The position numbers and the translations under genes were made by a program. From positions 402,070 through 466,069 of the forward strand of contig CAVWCL010000008.1 in NCBI GenBank assembly GCA_963753485.1: a stretch of DNA of 64,000 nucleotides, in the 5' to 3' direction. This DNA comes from CAWDLX01 sp963753485. Its GTDB lineage: Bacteria; Actinomycetota; Actinomycetes; Mycobacteriales; Micromonosporaceae. The notes under the pieces were generated by a model. It did no database searches. It was not told where the DNA came from and worked only from the letters and a program-made list of their open reading frames with translations. Positions 16,792 to 25,660 of the stretch are shown piece after piece; the first letter of the stretch is position 1, and each line of letters starts with the position of its first letter.

Positions 16792-17643
16792 GTGCTTCGG
16801 GTCTTCATCGTACGACACAAAGCTGCTTCGATGTGGGCGCGGAGCATCCTCGAGGACGCCGCCGAGGCGCTGGCGATGCGGACTCTGGTCATCTACACCG
16901 CCACCCAGTGGGCCAGGTACCCGACCCTCGGTGACCTCGTCCGGGCGGAAAACCCCGACATCCTGGTCATGACGAACGCCCACCAGAAGGACATCGACAC
17001 GCTGCCCGAGCATCGGTCGGTGCACCTGATCCGGGACCCCCGCGACATCGTCGTCTCCGGGTACTTCAGCCACCGCAACAGTCACGCCACCACGGTCCAC
17101 GGGGTCGACTGGCCGGAGCTGGTGGAACACCGCCGGCGCCTGCTCGCGCTGGACAAGGACGCCGGCCTCGCGGAGGAGATCGAGTTCAGCGGGTACTTCC
17201 TCGACCCCCTCGCCTCCTGGAGTCACGAGAACCCGAACTCGCTCCAGGTGAAGATGGAGGACCTGATCGCCGCGCCACAGGCACACTGGCTGGCCATCCT
17301 TCGTCACTTCGAGATGCTCGGCCCGGCCGGCGCCGCTCGGCTGGCCGCGGTGACGTGGAACCTCGCCTCGCGGCGCGGCACGCCGAAACCGGCCGCGTTG
17401 CTGCGTACCGTGCTGCCGCGGGTGCCCATCACGTCACTACCCCCGTCGTACGTGGCCAACGCGTTGGCGCGCTTCACCTTCAGCTACATGGCCGGGTCGG
17501 ACCGCAGGCCCGGCCAGGTCGACGAGATGAGCCACTACCGCAAGGGCATCGCTCGAGATTGGGAGAACCACCTCAACGAGAGCCACCGGCAACTGTTCCG
17601 CCAGCGGTACGGGGACCTGGTCGAGCGTTTCGGTTACCAGTAG
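16792..17643 (+). CDS. PAPS-dependent sulfotransferase domain protein
   Basis: 283 residues. HLIRDPRDIVVSGYFSH (residues 78-94) is the 3'-phosphate-binding motif of sulfotransferases, and YRKGIARDWENHL near the C-terminus is the KxGxxxxW-type motif. The 5' phosphosulfate loop is expected at FIVRHKAASMWARSIL, which is diverged from the usual PKSGTTW-like form. The family moves sulfate from PAPS to a hydroxyl or amine. It diverges from the MFS exporter and lies near the AMP ligase and ATP-grasp gene, so a sulfated small molecule is possible but unproven. Confidence 0.82.
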   Translation: MLRVFIVRHKAASMWARSILEDAAEALAMRTLVIYTATQWARYPTLGDLVRAENPDILVMTNAHQKDIDTLPEHRSVHLIRDPRDIVVSGYFSHRNSHATTVHGVDWPELVEHRRRLLALDKDAGLAEEIEFSGYFLDPLASWSHENPNSLQVKMEDLIAAPQAHWLAILRHFEMLGPAGAARLAAVTWNLASRRGTPKPAALLRTVLPRVPITSLPPSYVANALARFTFSYMAGSDRRPGQVDEMSHYRKGIARDWENHLNESHRQLFRQRYGDLVERFGYQ

Positions 17644-18023
17644 CGGCGGGTGACCGCGTCGGGCGGGGATCCAGCGCGAAGCCGACCGTCGCCGCCGCGC
17701 CACCGGACATCCATCAACTTCCCGACAGGATGCCGTCGGCGCCACGTGTCGCGACGCATCTCGTGATGCAACGCGGGACAGTGAATCACGTGACTATCGT
17801 CCCGGTTTGCGCGCCGTGGCGGGCGTTTGTGCGCGGGCCTGCACCGCCTCTGTCCGGTGTGGTTCGACCCGGTCGCGAGGCCAGCCCCGGTATGTGGCTT
17901 TTTCATCGACGCGCAACTTAATCTTGATGTCCAACTTCTAAATCCATGCACGACCCGTTACTGTCTCTGGCACGGGCCCGGCAAATCTCCCGTTGAAACC
18001 ATGCCCATTGGAAGGTAGGCACT
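17644..18023. other. Intergenic region before the DTSK micro-ORF
   Basis: About 380 bases without a convincing gene. The stretch around 17890-17950 is clearly more AT-rich than its surroundings and may hold a promoter for the micro-ORF. No RNA gene or repeat was seen. Confidence 0.4.
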
Positions 18024-18089
18024 GTGGACACCAGCAAGGACACGAGCAAGGACACCAGCAAGGACACCAGCAAGGACACCAGCAAGTAG
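18024..18089 (+). CDS. Micro-ORF encoding a pure DTSK repeat peptide
   Basis: A GTG-to-TAG frame of 21 codons: start, then the tetrapeptide DTSK five times and nothing else. The DNA is five 12-base units (GACACCAGCAAG), one with an ACG variant at a synonymous position. GGAAGG lies 8 bases before the GTG, a good ribosome site, and a TTGAAA hexamer is seen 24 bases further upstream. Two strong hairpins follow the stop. I know no family it belongs to. The peptide would be hydrophilic, charge-balanced and rich in phosphorylatable residues. It could also be a repeat expansion that happens to be open. Confidence 0.45.
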   Translation: MDTSKDTSKDTSKDTSKDTSK

Positions 18090-18099
18090 TCCTAGGGTG

Positions 18100-18121
18100 G
18101 ACCCGCGCATAGGCGTGGGTC
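18100..18121. terminator. Hairpin after the micro-ORF
   Basis: A 9-base-pair stem (GACCCGCGC with GCGTGGGTC, one G-T pair) closes a 4-base loop ATAG, 11 bases after the stop of the micro-ORF. It fits a terminator or RNA-stabilising hairpin. Confidence 0.45.
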
Positions 18122-18134
18122 GCAAGTACAGGGT

Positions 18135-18165
18135 CGTGGCCGGCGGACAGACGTTCCCGGCCACG
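18135..18165. terminator. Second hairpin with T-rich tail
   Basis: CGTGGCCGG pairs with CCGGCCACG (9 perfect pairs) around a 13-base loop and is followed by TCTTTGTG. This resembles an intrinsic terminator, about 45 bases past the micro-ORF stop. Confidence 0.5.
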
Positions 18166-18463
18166 TCTTTGTGTCCGATCGATGTCTGCGGCCGGCTGCT
18201 GACCCGCCGCTCAGGCTGGCGTCAGCGGGATGGCTTCCTCGTCGCGCCGGTATGGCACCGTCGTCGCCGCCGAGACGAGCGAATCCGTTACCGGCGCGTA
18301 CGGCTCTGCTCATAGTCACCGGCCCGTCTCGTACGGGTGCGGCGCCCGCGACGTTCGGCGAGGTGTGCCAACCGCGCTGGGCATCCTTGATGATCTTCTG
18401 CCCATTTGAGATCCGAATCGCATGCGAGCATCCTCACGGCAACCAACGACCCGAGGAGGTCAC

Positions 18464-18604
18464 ATGGCTGCCTTCGGTTGGCGCGTGGTGTATGACGGCA
18501 AGACACCCCCGCCCGGCGCCGTAGTCCGTCCCGACGAACGTCTCTCCTGGCCCCGCACGATCGGGTTGGGCGCTCAGCACGTGGTCGCGATGTTCGGCGC
18601 CGCC
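18464..18604 (+). pseudogene. 5' fragment of an NCS2 uracil/xanthine permease gene
   Basis: ATG 18464, with an excellent GAGGAGG-type site, begins MAAFGWRVVYDGKTPPPGAVV and runs through ERLSWPRTIGLGAQHVVAMFG, the conserved N-terminus of actinobacterial UraA-like permeases. After about 45 residues the similarity stops abruptly at AAAGASGN. The remaining ~400 residues are absent and the 3' end of an opposing gene lies 20 bases on. This is a deletion or rearrangement scar. The leader of the original gene is still upstream. Confidence 0.7.
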
Positions 18605-18623
18605 GCCGGGGCTTCCGGCAACA

Positions 18624-19550
18624 TCAGTCTGTTCGTAGCCGGTAATGCAGCCGTACGGCGGGGATGTTCCACAGGCGCAGCCGGTGGTCGCAGCGCACGT
18701 CGCCATCACGGTCGACGAACAGGTGGAAGTGTTCGTTGAGCGGAATGCGCCGCGCGTTGAGCGAGTCGCCGTTGCGCTCGAGCACGAGGTAGGCGCCGTC
18801 GGTGCCGAACGGCCCGAGCGGAGAGCGCAGGTGCAGCCCGCCCTTGCCGTCGGCGGACGGGCGGAGGAAGACCTGCACCGAGCCGAGCGGCAACGGGAAC
18901 ACGACCCGCACACTGGGCTGGGCGCTGCCGGGCAGGGTCGCCACGCCGTAGAGACCGCTGTACGTAATCGAATTTCTCTTGATCATATTGCGTAGCCAGG
19001 CGGCGCCGACAATCGTGCCGTCGCTCTTGTGCATATGAACGACCTTGCTGTCCATGCCGTACGAGACATCCAGCGGGCGCATGGGAAGGCTGAGTTGCTG
19101 CAGGCGTTCGCTGAAGAGCGCGGTGATCACTCGGCCGAAGGGCCACGCGAGGGCGGACCACTCCGACCAGAGGTCGATGCGCCAGCGGGTGGTGTGCTCG
19201 TAGAAGTCGGCGATGCGCGGGTCTACCGCAGCCGGGTCGAAGTCCGGCCCCCGCAGCGCATCAAACGACGTGAGCAGGCCGTGATCCGGACCGGTGCTGA
19301 GGCTGCCAGCCAAACCGGTCACCATCCGCTGCACCCGGTCATGCCCGACCACGTCGACGCCCGCGCTCGGGCCAACCAGCCAGCGCGCATGGTCCCGGCC
19401 GATGCGGTGACTGGTCAGCAGCATGAGCAGGCGGCCGAGATGATCCAGCGGATGCCGGCACACACCCGCGGTGTTCGGCGGCGCAACGGCCATGTCGACG
19501 GTGGTCACAGGCACGCGACGAAGGTATCGGGCCAGGAACTGATCACCCAA
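18624..19550 (-). CDS. Conserved hypothetical protein
   Basis: 308 residues, no signal peptide or membrane helix seen. The second half is beta-rich, with a run YGVATLPGSAQPSVRVVFPLPLGSV followed by VQVFLRPSADGKGGLHLRSP and HFHLFVDRDGDVRCDHRLRLWNIPAVRLHYRL. It looks like a complete globular protein, but I do not recognise the family. Its 3' end lies next to the truncated permease gene, so the deletion stopped just outside it. Confidence 0.65.
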   Translation of the reverse strand: MGDQFLARYLRRVPVTTVDMAVAPPNTAGVCRHPLDHLGRLLMLLTSHRIGRDHARWLVGPSAGVDVVGHDRVQRMVTGLAGSLSTGPDHGLLTSFDALRGPDFDPAAVDPRIADFYEHTTRWRIDLWSEWSALAWPFGRVITALFSERLQQLSLPMRPLDVSYGMDSKVVHMHKSDGTIVGAAWLRNMIKRNSITYSGLYGVATLPGSAQPSVRVVFPLPLGSVQVFLRPSADGKGGLHLRSPLGPFGTDGAYLVLERNGDSLNARRIPLNEHFHLFVDRDGDVRCDHRLRLWNIPAVRLHYRLRTD

Positions 19551-19598
19551 CCCGGCCCCGGCCGGCGGCCCGTTGACCGGCCGCGGCCATCGCGGCGG

Positions 19599-20987
19599 TC
19601 AAGCCGTCGGGCTCAGCGCGCGGGCCGCGCGGAGGTCCTCGTGTCCGGTGCGCAACCAGGCAGTCGCGCCACCGACCATGGTCATCAGGACCTGGAGATC
19701 CTTGAGATCTGCGGATCCGGCCCGGGTCGGGTCGGCGGAGAGAACGACGAAGTCCGCGAGCAGGCCGGCGGCGATCTGGCCGACCTCGCGGTCACGGAAA
19801 AGAGCGTAGGCCGAACCAGTGGTCATCAGGCGCAGGGCTTCATCGACCTCGATGGCGTTGGCGGCCATCGTAGTCGTTGGCGTGCAGACCGTCCCGTCGG
19901 CGGCGACCTGCGCCCGGGTGACGAACCCATAGAGGGCGTCGACCGGATCGGGCGGCTGGAACACCGGGAAGTCCGAATGCCAGGCGAAGTGTGCGCCCGG
20001 GCTGGCGTCGATCAGACTCCGCCATGGCCACTCCCATTCGAGGTACTTGTCCGGCGTGCGAAACCGGAAGTCGCCGTTGCGACCCGTCAGGAAGCAGGTC
20101 GGATATGCCCCGGGGATGACCACGACGGCGCCGATCTGGCCGTGTCTGGCGCGCAGATCTGGGCGGGTGGCGGTGGAGTGCTCGATCCGATGACGTTGTT
20201 CGTTCTTCGAGCGCCCGATGACCTGCTTGAGCGCGTCCAGAGTCGTCTCCACCGCGCGATCCCCGAGCGCGTGGATGGCCACCTGGTGTTGCGCTTGGGC
20301 GACACGCCCGGCCAGCTGGCGTAGTTCAGCCACATTGAAGTACAGGTCGCCCAGTCCGTGCCCGCCGATGTGCTCATAGCTGGAAGCGGGCTCGTTGCAG
20401 GCGCCTCCGTCGGCATACACCTTGACCCCGCCGATGCGCAGCATCTCTCCCGGTATCCGGGTCGCCGGGTGCTCGGCCCACCATTCGTCCAACAATTCGC
20501 CGCAGGCGTTGTTGGCGGCCAGGTAGGCGCTGAGCCGCACCCGCAGTTTCTGTTCGGCGGCAAGGCGTTCGAGTTCCGTGAGTAGGGGAGGGTCCACATA
20601 GAGCTCGGCCGTGGTGGTGATGCCCAGGCTGAGGATGTAGTCACTGATGCCCTCGGTATCGGTGCCCGCCACGTCCGGGTGCCCGAAGAAGTGGCTGTGG
20701 GCGTCCACGAAGCCAGGCAACAACGTCGCACCATGCAGGTCGATCACCGACGTGCTCGCCCGCGCCAAGCCCATGATGTCCCGATCCGCCCCTAGCGCGA
20801 TGATCCGGTCACCGGCCACCGCCACCGCCTCGGCCTGCGGCTGTCCGGCGTTCATGGTGTGGATCGGCCCACCCCGGATCACGAGGTCGGCGCTGTCCGT
20901 CGCTGTTGTCCGGCCCGATGGCCGGCTCGCCGAGCAACCGGCCACTGCCATCAGAGCCGGGAGCATCAGCGCGGATCTGCGTTTCAT
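19599..20987 (-). CDS. Lipoprotein amidohydrolase (amidohydrolase family 3, YtcJ-like)
   Basis: 462 residues. The N-terminus is a lipoprotein signal: basic KRR, hydrophobic LMLPALMAVAG, then Cys 18 in the lipobox. The mature part has GATLLPGFVDAHSHFFGH (metal-binding HxH), GGVKVYADGGA, VAIHALGDRAVETTLDAL, RHRIEHST and FAWHSDFPV, the order expected for amidohydrolase_3 enzymes. These cleave C-N bonds in exported or environmental compounds; the substrate is unknown. It is divergent from the ABC exporter genes. Confidence 0.88.
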   Translation of the reverse strand: MKRRSALMLPALMAVAGCSASRPSGRTTATDSADLVIRGGPIHTMNAGQPQAEAVAVAGDRIIALGADRDIMGLARASTSVIDLHGATLLPGFVDAHSHFFGHPDVAGTDTEGISDYILSLGITTTAELYVDPPLLTELERLAAEQKLRVRLSAYLAANNACGELLDEWWAEHPATRIPGEMLRIGGVKVYADGGACNEPASSYEHIGGHGLGDLYFNVAELRQLAGRVAQAQHQVAIHALGDRAVETTLDALKQVIGRSKNEQRHRIEHSTATRPDLRARHGQIGAVVVIPGAYPTCFLTGRNGDFRFRTPDKYLEWEWPWRSLIDASPGAHFAWHSDFPVFQPPDPVDALYGFVTRAQVAADGTVCTPTTTMAANAIEVDEALRLMTTGSAYALFRDREVGQIAAGLLADFVVLSADPTRAGSADLKDLQVLMTMVGGATAWLRTGHEDLRAARALSPTA

Positions 20988-21217
20988 GGTGAGGGCCCCT
21001 TTCCGGTTCGCGTCCTCACAGAGTGGACCGCTGGCCGGCGTCGCGTCGAGGGCAACGTCAGCCGTGAGGCTGGCCGACCCGGGCGGCCGGGGCCCGACCG
21101 CACCGGGTCGACCGCTCAGATCAGCTCGAAACGACCGACCGCGGGTCGATCAGGCTGCCGGGCAAGGTCCGAGCCTGGCGGTGGGGAACCCGCCGGAGCC
21201 GGATACCATCGCCACGA

Positions 21218-21233
21218 GGTAACCACGGTTACC
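21218..21233. promoter_or_regulatory. Palindromic operator before the ABC exporter
   Basis: GGTAACCACGGTTACC has perfect 7-base arms around AC and ends 12 bases before the GTG start. Its position next to the ribosome site suggests repression of the exporter operon, as by a TetR or MarR regulator. No regulator gene is adjacent. Confidence 0.55.
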
Positions 21234-21245
21234 AGGGAGATGGTT

Positions 21246-23195
21246 GTGGATCAAGCGGATACCCGGGCATGGACTCGCGGTCCTGGCCGGACCGCGCCGT
21301 CGCCCACCGGACCAGCGCCGACGGCGTGGTCATCGGTCGAGCCGCGAGGATTGCTGCGCCCGATGTGGCCGTATTTGCGCCAGGTCAGCGGACTGCTGAC
21401 CATAGGATCACTGGCCGGGATCGCGATGAACACCGCCGTCGTGCTGCCCGCCGTGCTGCTCGGCCACGCCGTCGACACCGTGCTCGCGGTAGCCCAGGGA
21501 CGGGCTGGCCGCGCCGACCTGGCCTGGGCGGTCGGCTGGCTGATCGCCGGGACGCTGGCCACCGAGGTGCCGCGGGTCGGGAAACGGTTCTGGCTGGGCG
21601 TGGCCCGGGCCCGCATCCGCGCCGCCGTGCGTGCCGACGCGCAGCGGGGAGTCCTCCGTTGGCCCGCCGAGCGCCTGCACCAGACTCCCGTCGGGGATCT
21701 GATGGCCCGCATCATCGGCGACGTCGAGGTCCTCGGCACCGGCATCGGGGAGATCATCGTCGAAACCTGGGACACCCTGCTGTTCTCGGTGTCGCTCGCG
21801 GTCGCCATGGTGGTTTATGACCCGCAGCTGGCATTGCTCGCGCTGCTGCCGGTGCCGGCCGCGCTGCTGCTGGCCAAGGCCGCCGGCCGGCGGGTCACCA
21901 ACCGTACCGTGCGCGCACGGCGCGCGAACGCGGAATTGACCGGGTTCATCTCCGAGCATCTGACCGGGCTGCGGGTGTTGCGGGTGTTCGGGCGCACCGG
22001 CGAGGCGGTCGCGACCTTTCGCGGGTTGGCCGCCCATCAGGCGGACGCCGAACTCGCCGCAACCCGCCTCGCCGCGGTATTGCAGCCGATCTACGGGACG
22101 TTGACCGCCGCCGGGATGATTGCGGTGATCTCGGTGGGCGGCCACCGGGTCGCGTCCGGCGCGATGACGGTCGGGGCGCTGGTGGCGTTTCTGCAGCTGT
22201 TCACCCGCTTCGCCGCCCGGGCCTGGCGGATCCCGCAGATGGCCAACCGGGTCCAGGCCGGGGCTGCCGCCTTCACCCGCCTGCACCCTCTGCTCGCGCC
22301 CCCGGTCACCGCGGCCGATCTGCCGCGCCAGTCGCGCTGGACTGCTACTTACGTACCCGCCCCCGCCCCGGCCACCGGCCGTCCGCCCGAGCGGGCACCC
22401 GGTGGGGCCACGGTCAACCTGGATGGGGTGTCGTTCACGTATCCCGGCGGATCATCCCTGGCGTTGTCCGACATCACCATGAAGGCGGCGGCCGGGACAC
22501 TGCTCGCGGTGACCGGACCGGTCGGCTCCGGAAAGACCGCCCTCGCCCACCTGATCGCCGGCCTGCACGCCCCGGGAGCCGGACGGGTACGCGTCGACGG
22601 ACGCGACCCTCGCACCTGGACCGACGCCGACCGGGCGATCCTGGGATACCTGCCACAGGGACATCCGGTGTTCTCCGGATCGATCACCGGCAACCTGTTG
22701 CTCGACAACCCCGACGCCGACGCCGAAACGGTGGCGGCCCGCCTGGCCGACGCGATCGGGGTCGCGTCGCTCTCCGCCGACATCGACGCGATGCCGGCGC
22801 GGGGCGACACCCAGATCGGCGAAGGCGGCGTACGGGTCTCCGGCGGGCAGCGCCAACGCATCGCCCTGGCCCGGGCTCTCGCCGCACCGAGCCGAGCACC
22901 CCGGCTGCTGGTCCTGGATGACCCGTTCTCCGCCGTCGATGTCGACACGGAAGCCGCCATCATCGCCGCCCTGCGGGTCCACACTGGACCGAAAGCACCC
23001 GGGGGACGGCAGGCCACTGTCGTACTGTGCTCGACCCGGCTGGCCGCATTCCGCCACGCCGACCACATCCTGGTCCTCGACCACGGCCAGCTCCGCGAAC
23101 GCGGCACGCACCCGCAGCTCCTGGCGGCCAACGGCCTCTACGCCCGCATCTACCGTGCGCAGCAACGCATCGATCGACCGGCCCGTCGACCATGA
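21246..23195 (+). CDS. ABC exporter half-transporter, degenerate-site subunit
   Basis: About 649 residues: a six-helix exporter domain, then a nucleotide-binding domain with Walker A GPVGSGKT, signature VSGGQRQR and Walker B LLVLDD. The residue after Walker B is Asp instead of the catalytic Glu, and the switch His is replaced (VVLCSTRLA). This is the pattern of the non-catalytic half of a heterodimeric exporter. GTG 21246 is chosen because AGGGAG sits 6 bases upstream; ATG 21240 abuts that site. The stop overlaps the next start as ATGA. Substrate unknown. Confidence 0.9.
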   Translation: MDQADTRAWTRGPGRTAPSPTGPAPTAWSSVEPRGLLRPMWPYLRQVSGLLTIGSLAGIAMNTAVVLPAVLLGHAVDTVLAVAQGRAGRADLAWAVGWLIAGTLATEVPRVGKRFWLGVARARIRAAVRADAQRGVLRWPAERLHQTPVGDLMARIIGDVEVLGTGIGEIIVETWDTLLFSVSLAVAMVVYDPQLALLALLPVPAALLLAKAAGRRVTNRTVRARRANAELTGFISEHLTGLRVLRVFGRTGEAVATFRGLAAHQADAELAATRLAAVLQPIYGTLTAAGMIAVISVGGHRVASGAMTVGALVAFLQLFTRFAARAWRIPQMANRVQAGAAAFTRLHPLLAPPVTAADLPRQSRWTATYVPAPAPATGRPPERAPGGATVNLDGVSFTYPGGSSLALSDITMKAAAGTLLAVTGPVGSGKTALAHLIAGLHAPGAGRVRVDGRDPRTWTDADRAILGYLPQGHPVFSGSITGNLLLDNPDADAETVAARLADAIGVASLSADIDAMPARGDTQIGEGGVRVSGGQRQRIALARALAAPSRAPRLLVLDDPFSAVDVDTEAAIIAALRVHTGPKAPGGRQATVVLCSTRLAAFRHADHILVLDHGQLRERGTHPQLLAANGLYARIYRAQQRIDRPARRP

Positions 23196-25012
23196 CCGCC
23201 ACCACGACCATCGACCGGGCGGCTCCGGCGCGGGTGCGGCTGGGCCGCGAGCTGCGCCAGCTTGCCCGTCCGTACCGGGCGCGGCTGACCGCCGTCGCGG
23301 TCGGCGTACTCGTGGCGGCCCTGCTCGACCTGGTCGGCCCGCTCGTCGTACGGCACCTGATCGACGACAATCTGACCCCGCACCGCACCGCCGGCCTCAC
23401 CGCCCTGGCGGTCATCTATCTGGCCGCGATTGCGGCCGGGCAGGTCGTCACGGCCGGGTACGGCTACCTCGCCGCGACCGTCGCCCAACGAGCCCTCGCT
23501 GGCCTGAGGACCCGCCTGTTCGGCCATGTCCTGGCCCTGCCAACCGGATACCACGACCGGACCCCGATCGGGGATGCGATCAGCCGCGCGACCGCCGACG
23601 TGGAAACCATTGACGACCTGTTCTCCTCCAGCGCCGCGACGCTGCTCGGCGAAACTGTCCGCCTGCTCACGGTCACCGCCACGATGCTGATCCTCAGCCC
23701 GGTCCTGACCGCAGTCGCGGCCCTCGTCCTGCCACCGCTGTACGCGCTCACCTCCGTGCTGCGCGGACGCATCCGCGAAGCTGAACGGGCCACCCGCTCC
23801 GCAGTCGGCGGGCTGAACATCGACCTGCAGGAAGACCTCACCGGCGTCGACGTCATCCGTGCCTACGGCCGGCAGGCCGCCTTCGCCGCCCAGTTCCGCG
23901 ACACCCTCACCCGGTTGCTCGCCGCGTCGAACCTCTCCACCCGGTTCAACGCCGTCTACGCCCCGGCACTCGGCGTGCTGTCCGCGGCCGCTACCGCCGC
24001 CCTGCTGTGGTTCGGTGGCCAGGGCGGCGCCCATGCGATCGGCGTGAGCGTTGGGACCTTGACCGCGTTCGTCCTGTTGTTTGCCCGGTTCTTTACTCCG
24101 CTGATCAACCTCGGCGACGAATGGCAGAACGTCCAGGCTGCCCTCGCCGGCGGCGAGCGGGTCTACACCGTCCTGGCGATCCCCACCGACGAACCGGTCA
24201 CCCTCAACGGGGCACCCCACCAGACGGGCGAACCGGTGGCCGCCCACCCGGTCGTCGAGATGCAGCGGGTCACCTTCAGTTACACCGACGGTCGGCCGGT
24301 CCTGCACGACATCGAGCTCGCCATCGGGGCCGGTGAACACGTTGCCCTGGTCGGGCGCAGCGGCGCCGGCAAGACCACCATCCTTGCCCTGCTCGCCGGC
24401 TTGTACCGACCCGCGACCGGCCGGGTCGCCCTCGACCGCGTGGACCCAGCCCTCATGACCGATCGGCAACGTCAGCAGCTGCTCGGGTACGTGCCACAGA
24501 CGGCGCAACTGTTCACCGGCACCGTCCGCGACAATCTCACCTTCGCCGACCCGAGCATTAGTAACCGCCAGATCGAGCGGGCCGCCCGGATCGCCGGCGC
24601 CGAGGCGTTCATCACCGCCCTGCCCGACGGCTATCTGACCGGCATCTCCGACACCGCGCGTGGCACTGGCGTGCAACTCTCCGCCGGGCAACGCCAACTC
24701 CTCGCACTGGCCCGCGCCCTGGTCACCTGCCCGGCGGTACTGCTGCTGGACGAGGCGACCGCGGTCATCGACGGCGCCAGCGACGCCACCTTCCGGGCCG
24801 CGTTACGTGACCACGTGCAGCCCGCCGGCACCGCGATCGTGACGGTCGCACACCGGCTTTCGACCGCCCGCGACGCCGACCGGGTCATCGTGTTGGCCGC
24901 CGGGCGCATCCTCGAGCAAGGACCGCCGGCGCACCTGCTCGCCGCTGGTGGGCTCTTCGCCGCGCTGTGCGCGATCGAGGACGCCGGCTGGGACTGGCAA
25001 CATGGCGCCTGA
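23192..25012 (+). CDS. ABC exporter half-transporter, catalytic subunit
   Basis: 606 residues: six membrane helices, then Walker A GRSGAGKTT, signature LSAGQRQ and Walker B LLLLDEATAVID with the catalytic Glu, and TVAHRLSTARDADR with the switch His. It pairs with the upstream gene, with which it overlaps by 4 bases. Together they would make a type IV heterodimeric exporter with one working and one degenerate ATP site, as in BmrCD or TM287/288. Confidence 0.92.
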   Translation: MTATTTIDRAAPARVRLGRELRQLARPYRARLTAVAVGVLVAALLDLVGPLVVRHLIDDNLTPHRTAGLTALAVIYLAAIAAGQVVTAGYGYLAATVAQRALAGLRTRLFGHVLALPTGYHDRTPIGDAISRATADVETIDDLFSSSAATLLGETVRLLTVTATMLILSPVLTAVAALVLPPLYALTSVLRGRIREAERATRSAVGGLNIDLQEDLTGVDVIRAYGRQAAFAAQFRDTLTRLLAASNLSTRFNAVYAPALGVLSAAATAALLWFGGQGGAHAIGVSVGTLTAFVLLFARFFTPLINLGDEWQNVQAALAGGERVYTVLAIPTDEPVTLNGAPHQTGEPVAAHPVVEMQRVTFSYTDGRPVLHDIELAIGAGEHVALVGRSGAGKTTILALLAGLYRPATGRVALDRVDPALMTDRQRQQLLGYVPQTAQLFTGTVRDNLTFADPSISNRQIERAARIAGAEAFITALPDGYLTGISDTARGTGVQLSAGQRQLLALARALVTCPAVLLLDEATAVIDGASDATFRAALRDHVQPAGTAIVTVAHRLSTARDADRVIVLAAGRILEQGPPAHLLAAGGLFAALCAIEDAGWDWQHGA

Positions 25013-25147
25013 CCGCCGGGTTCGGCAGGTATCCGGCTACCGGCGTGTGCCTGAGTACCGGGTTCGGGGCCGCGTTTGTTGCCAGAGTCACGCGCGAACG
25101 TGCCGGGGTACCACCCGACCGTCGGGATGGGTGTTGAGGAGCTCGCT

Positions 25148-25660
25148 ATGACTGGAACCGATCCGGCCGGTGGCACTACCGGGCGATCCGCACCGCGACT
25201 GGCTCTCATCGCGATCGGAACTGTCGTTCTGCTGGCGCTGGCGGTCTGGGCGTTCAGCGCCATGGGTGGCGGTCGGGACGACGGGAGGGCGCCCGCCGGA
25301 CCGACCGGTCCGAGCACGACGCCGAGTCAGCAGGTGCCGACGAGTGTGAGCGCCCCGCCGAGTCAGCGGCTGCCGACGACGGCGAGCACAGACGGGGCGA
25401 CGCAGCGGGGCGCGGCCGCGATTGCGCTCACCCCCACCTTCGGCCCGGACTCGCGGAACCTCCTCGTCCGGGGCTCAGGATTCGGCGCCAACGAAGAGGT
25501 CGTCCTGAGCATCGACGGCACTGAGGCCAAGCGGGTCCGGACCGACTCGTCCGGTGCGTTCACCGCCACGCTCACGGTGCCGTTCTCAAAGTCCACCTTC
25601 ACCGTGCGCGCGAACGGGGCGACGAGCAACCGGTCGGCCAAGGGCACCGCCACGTTCTAG
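25148..25660 (+). CDS. Membrane-anchored extracellular Ig-like domain protein
   Basis: 170 residues from ATG 25148 (GGAG upstream). One hydrophobic helix (LALIAIGTVVLLALAVWAF) near the N-terminus is followed by a Thr/Ser/Pro-rich spacer with two PSQ repeats. The C-terminal ~75 residues (LTPTFGPDSRNLLVRGSGFGANEEVVLSIDG and SSGAFTATLTVPFS) form an Ig-like or IPT-like beta sandwich, as in many cell-surface proteins. Function unknown, likely binding or structural. Confidence 0.75.
   Translation: MTGTDPAGGTTGRSAPRLALIAIGTVVLLALAVWAFSAMGGGRDDGRAPAGPTGPSTTPSQQVPTSVSAPPSQRLPTTASTDGATQRGAAAIALTPTFGPDSRNLLVRGSGFGANEEVVLSIDGTEAKRVRTDSSGAFTATLTVPFSKSTFTVRANGATSNRSAKGTATF

Noticed and set aside
18027..18086. 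A CRISPR array for the 12-bp repeats
   Set aside because: The repeats are directly joined with no spacers and are too short; no cas genes are present.
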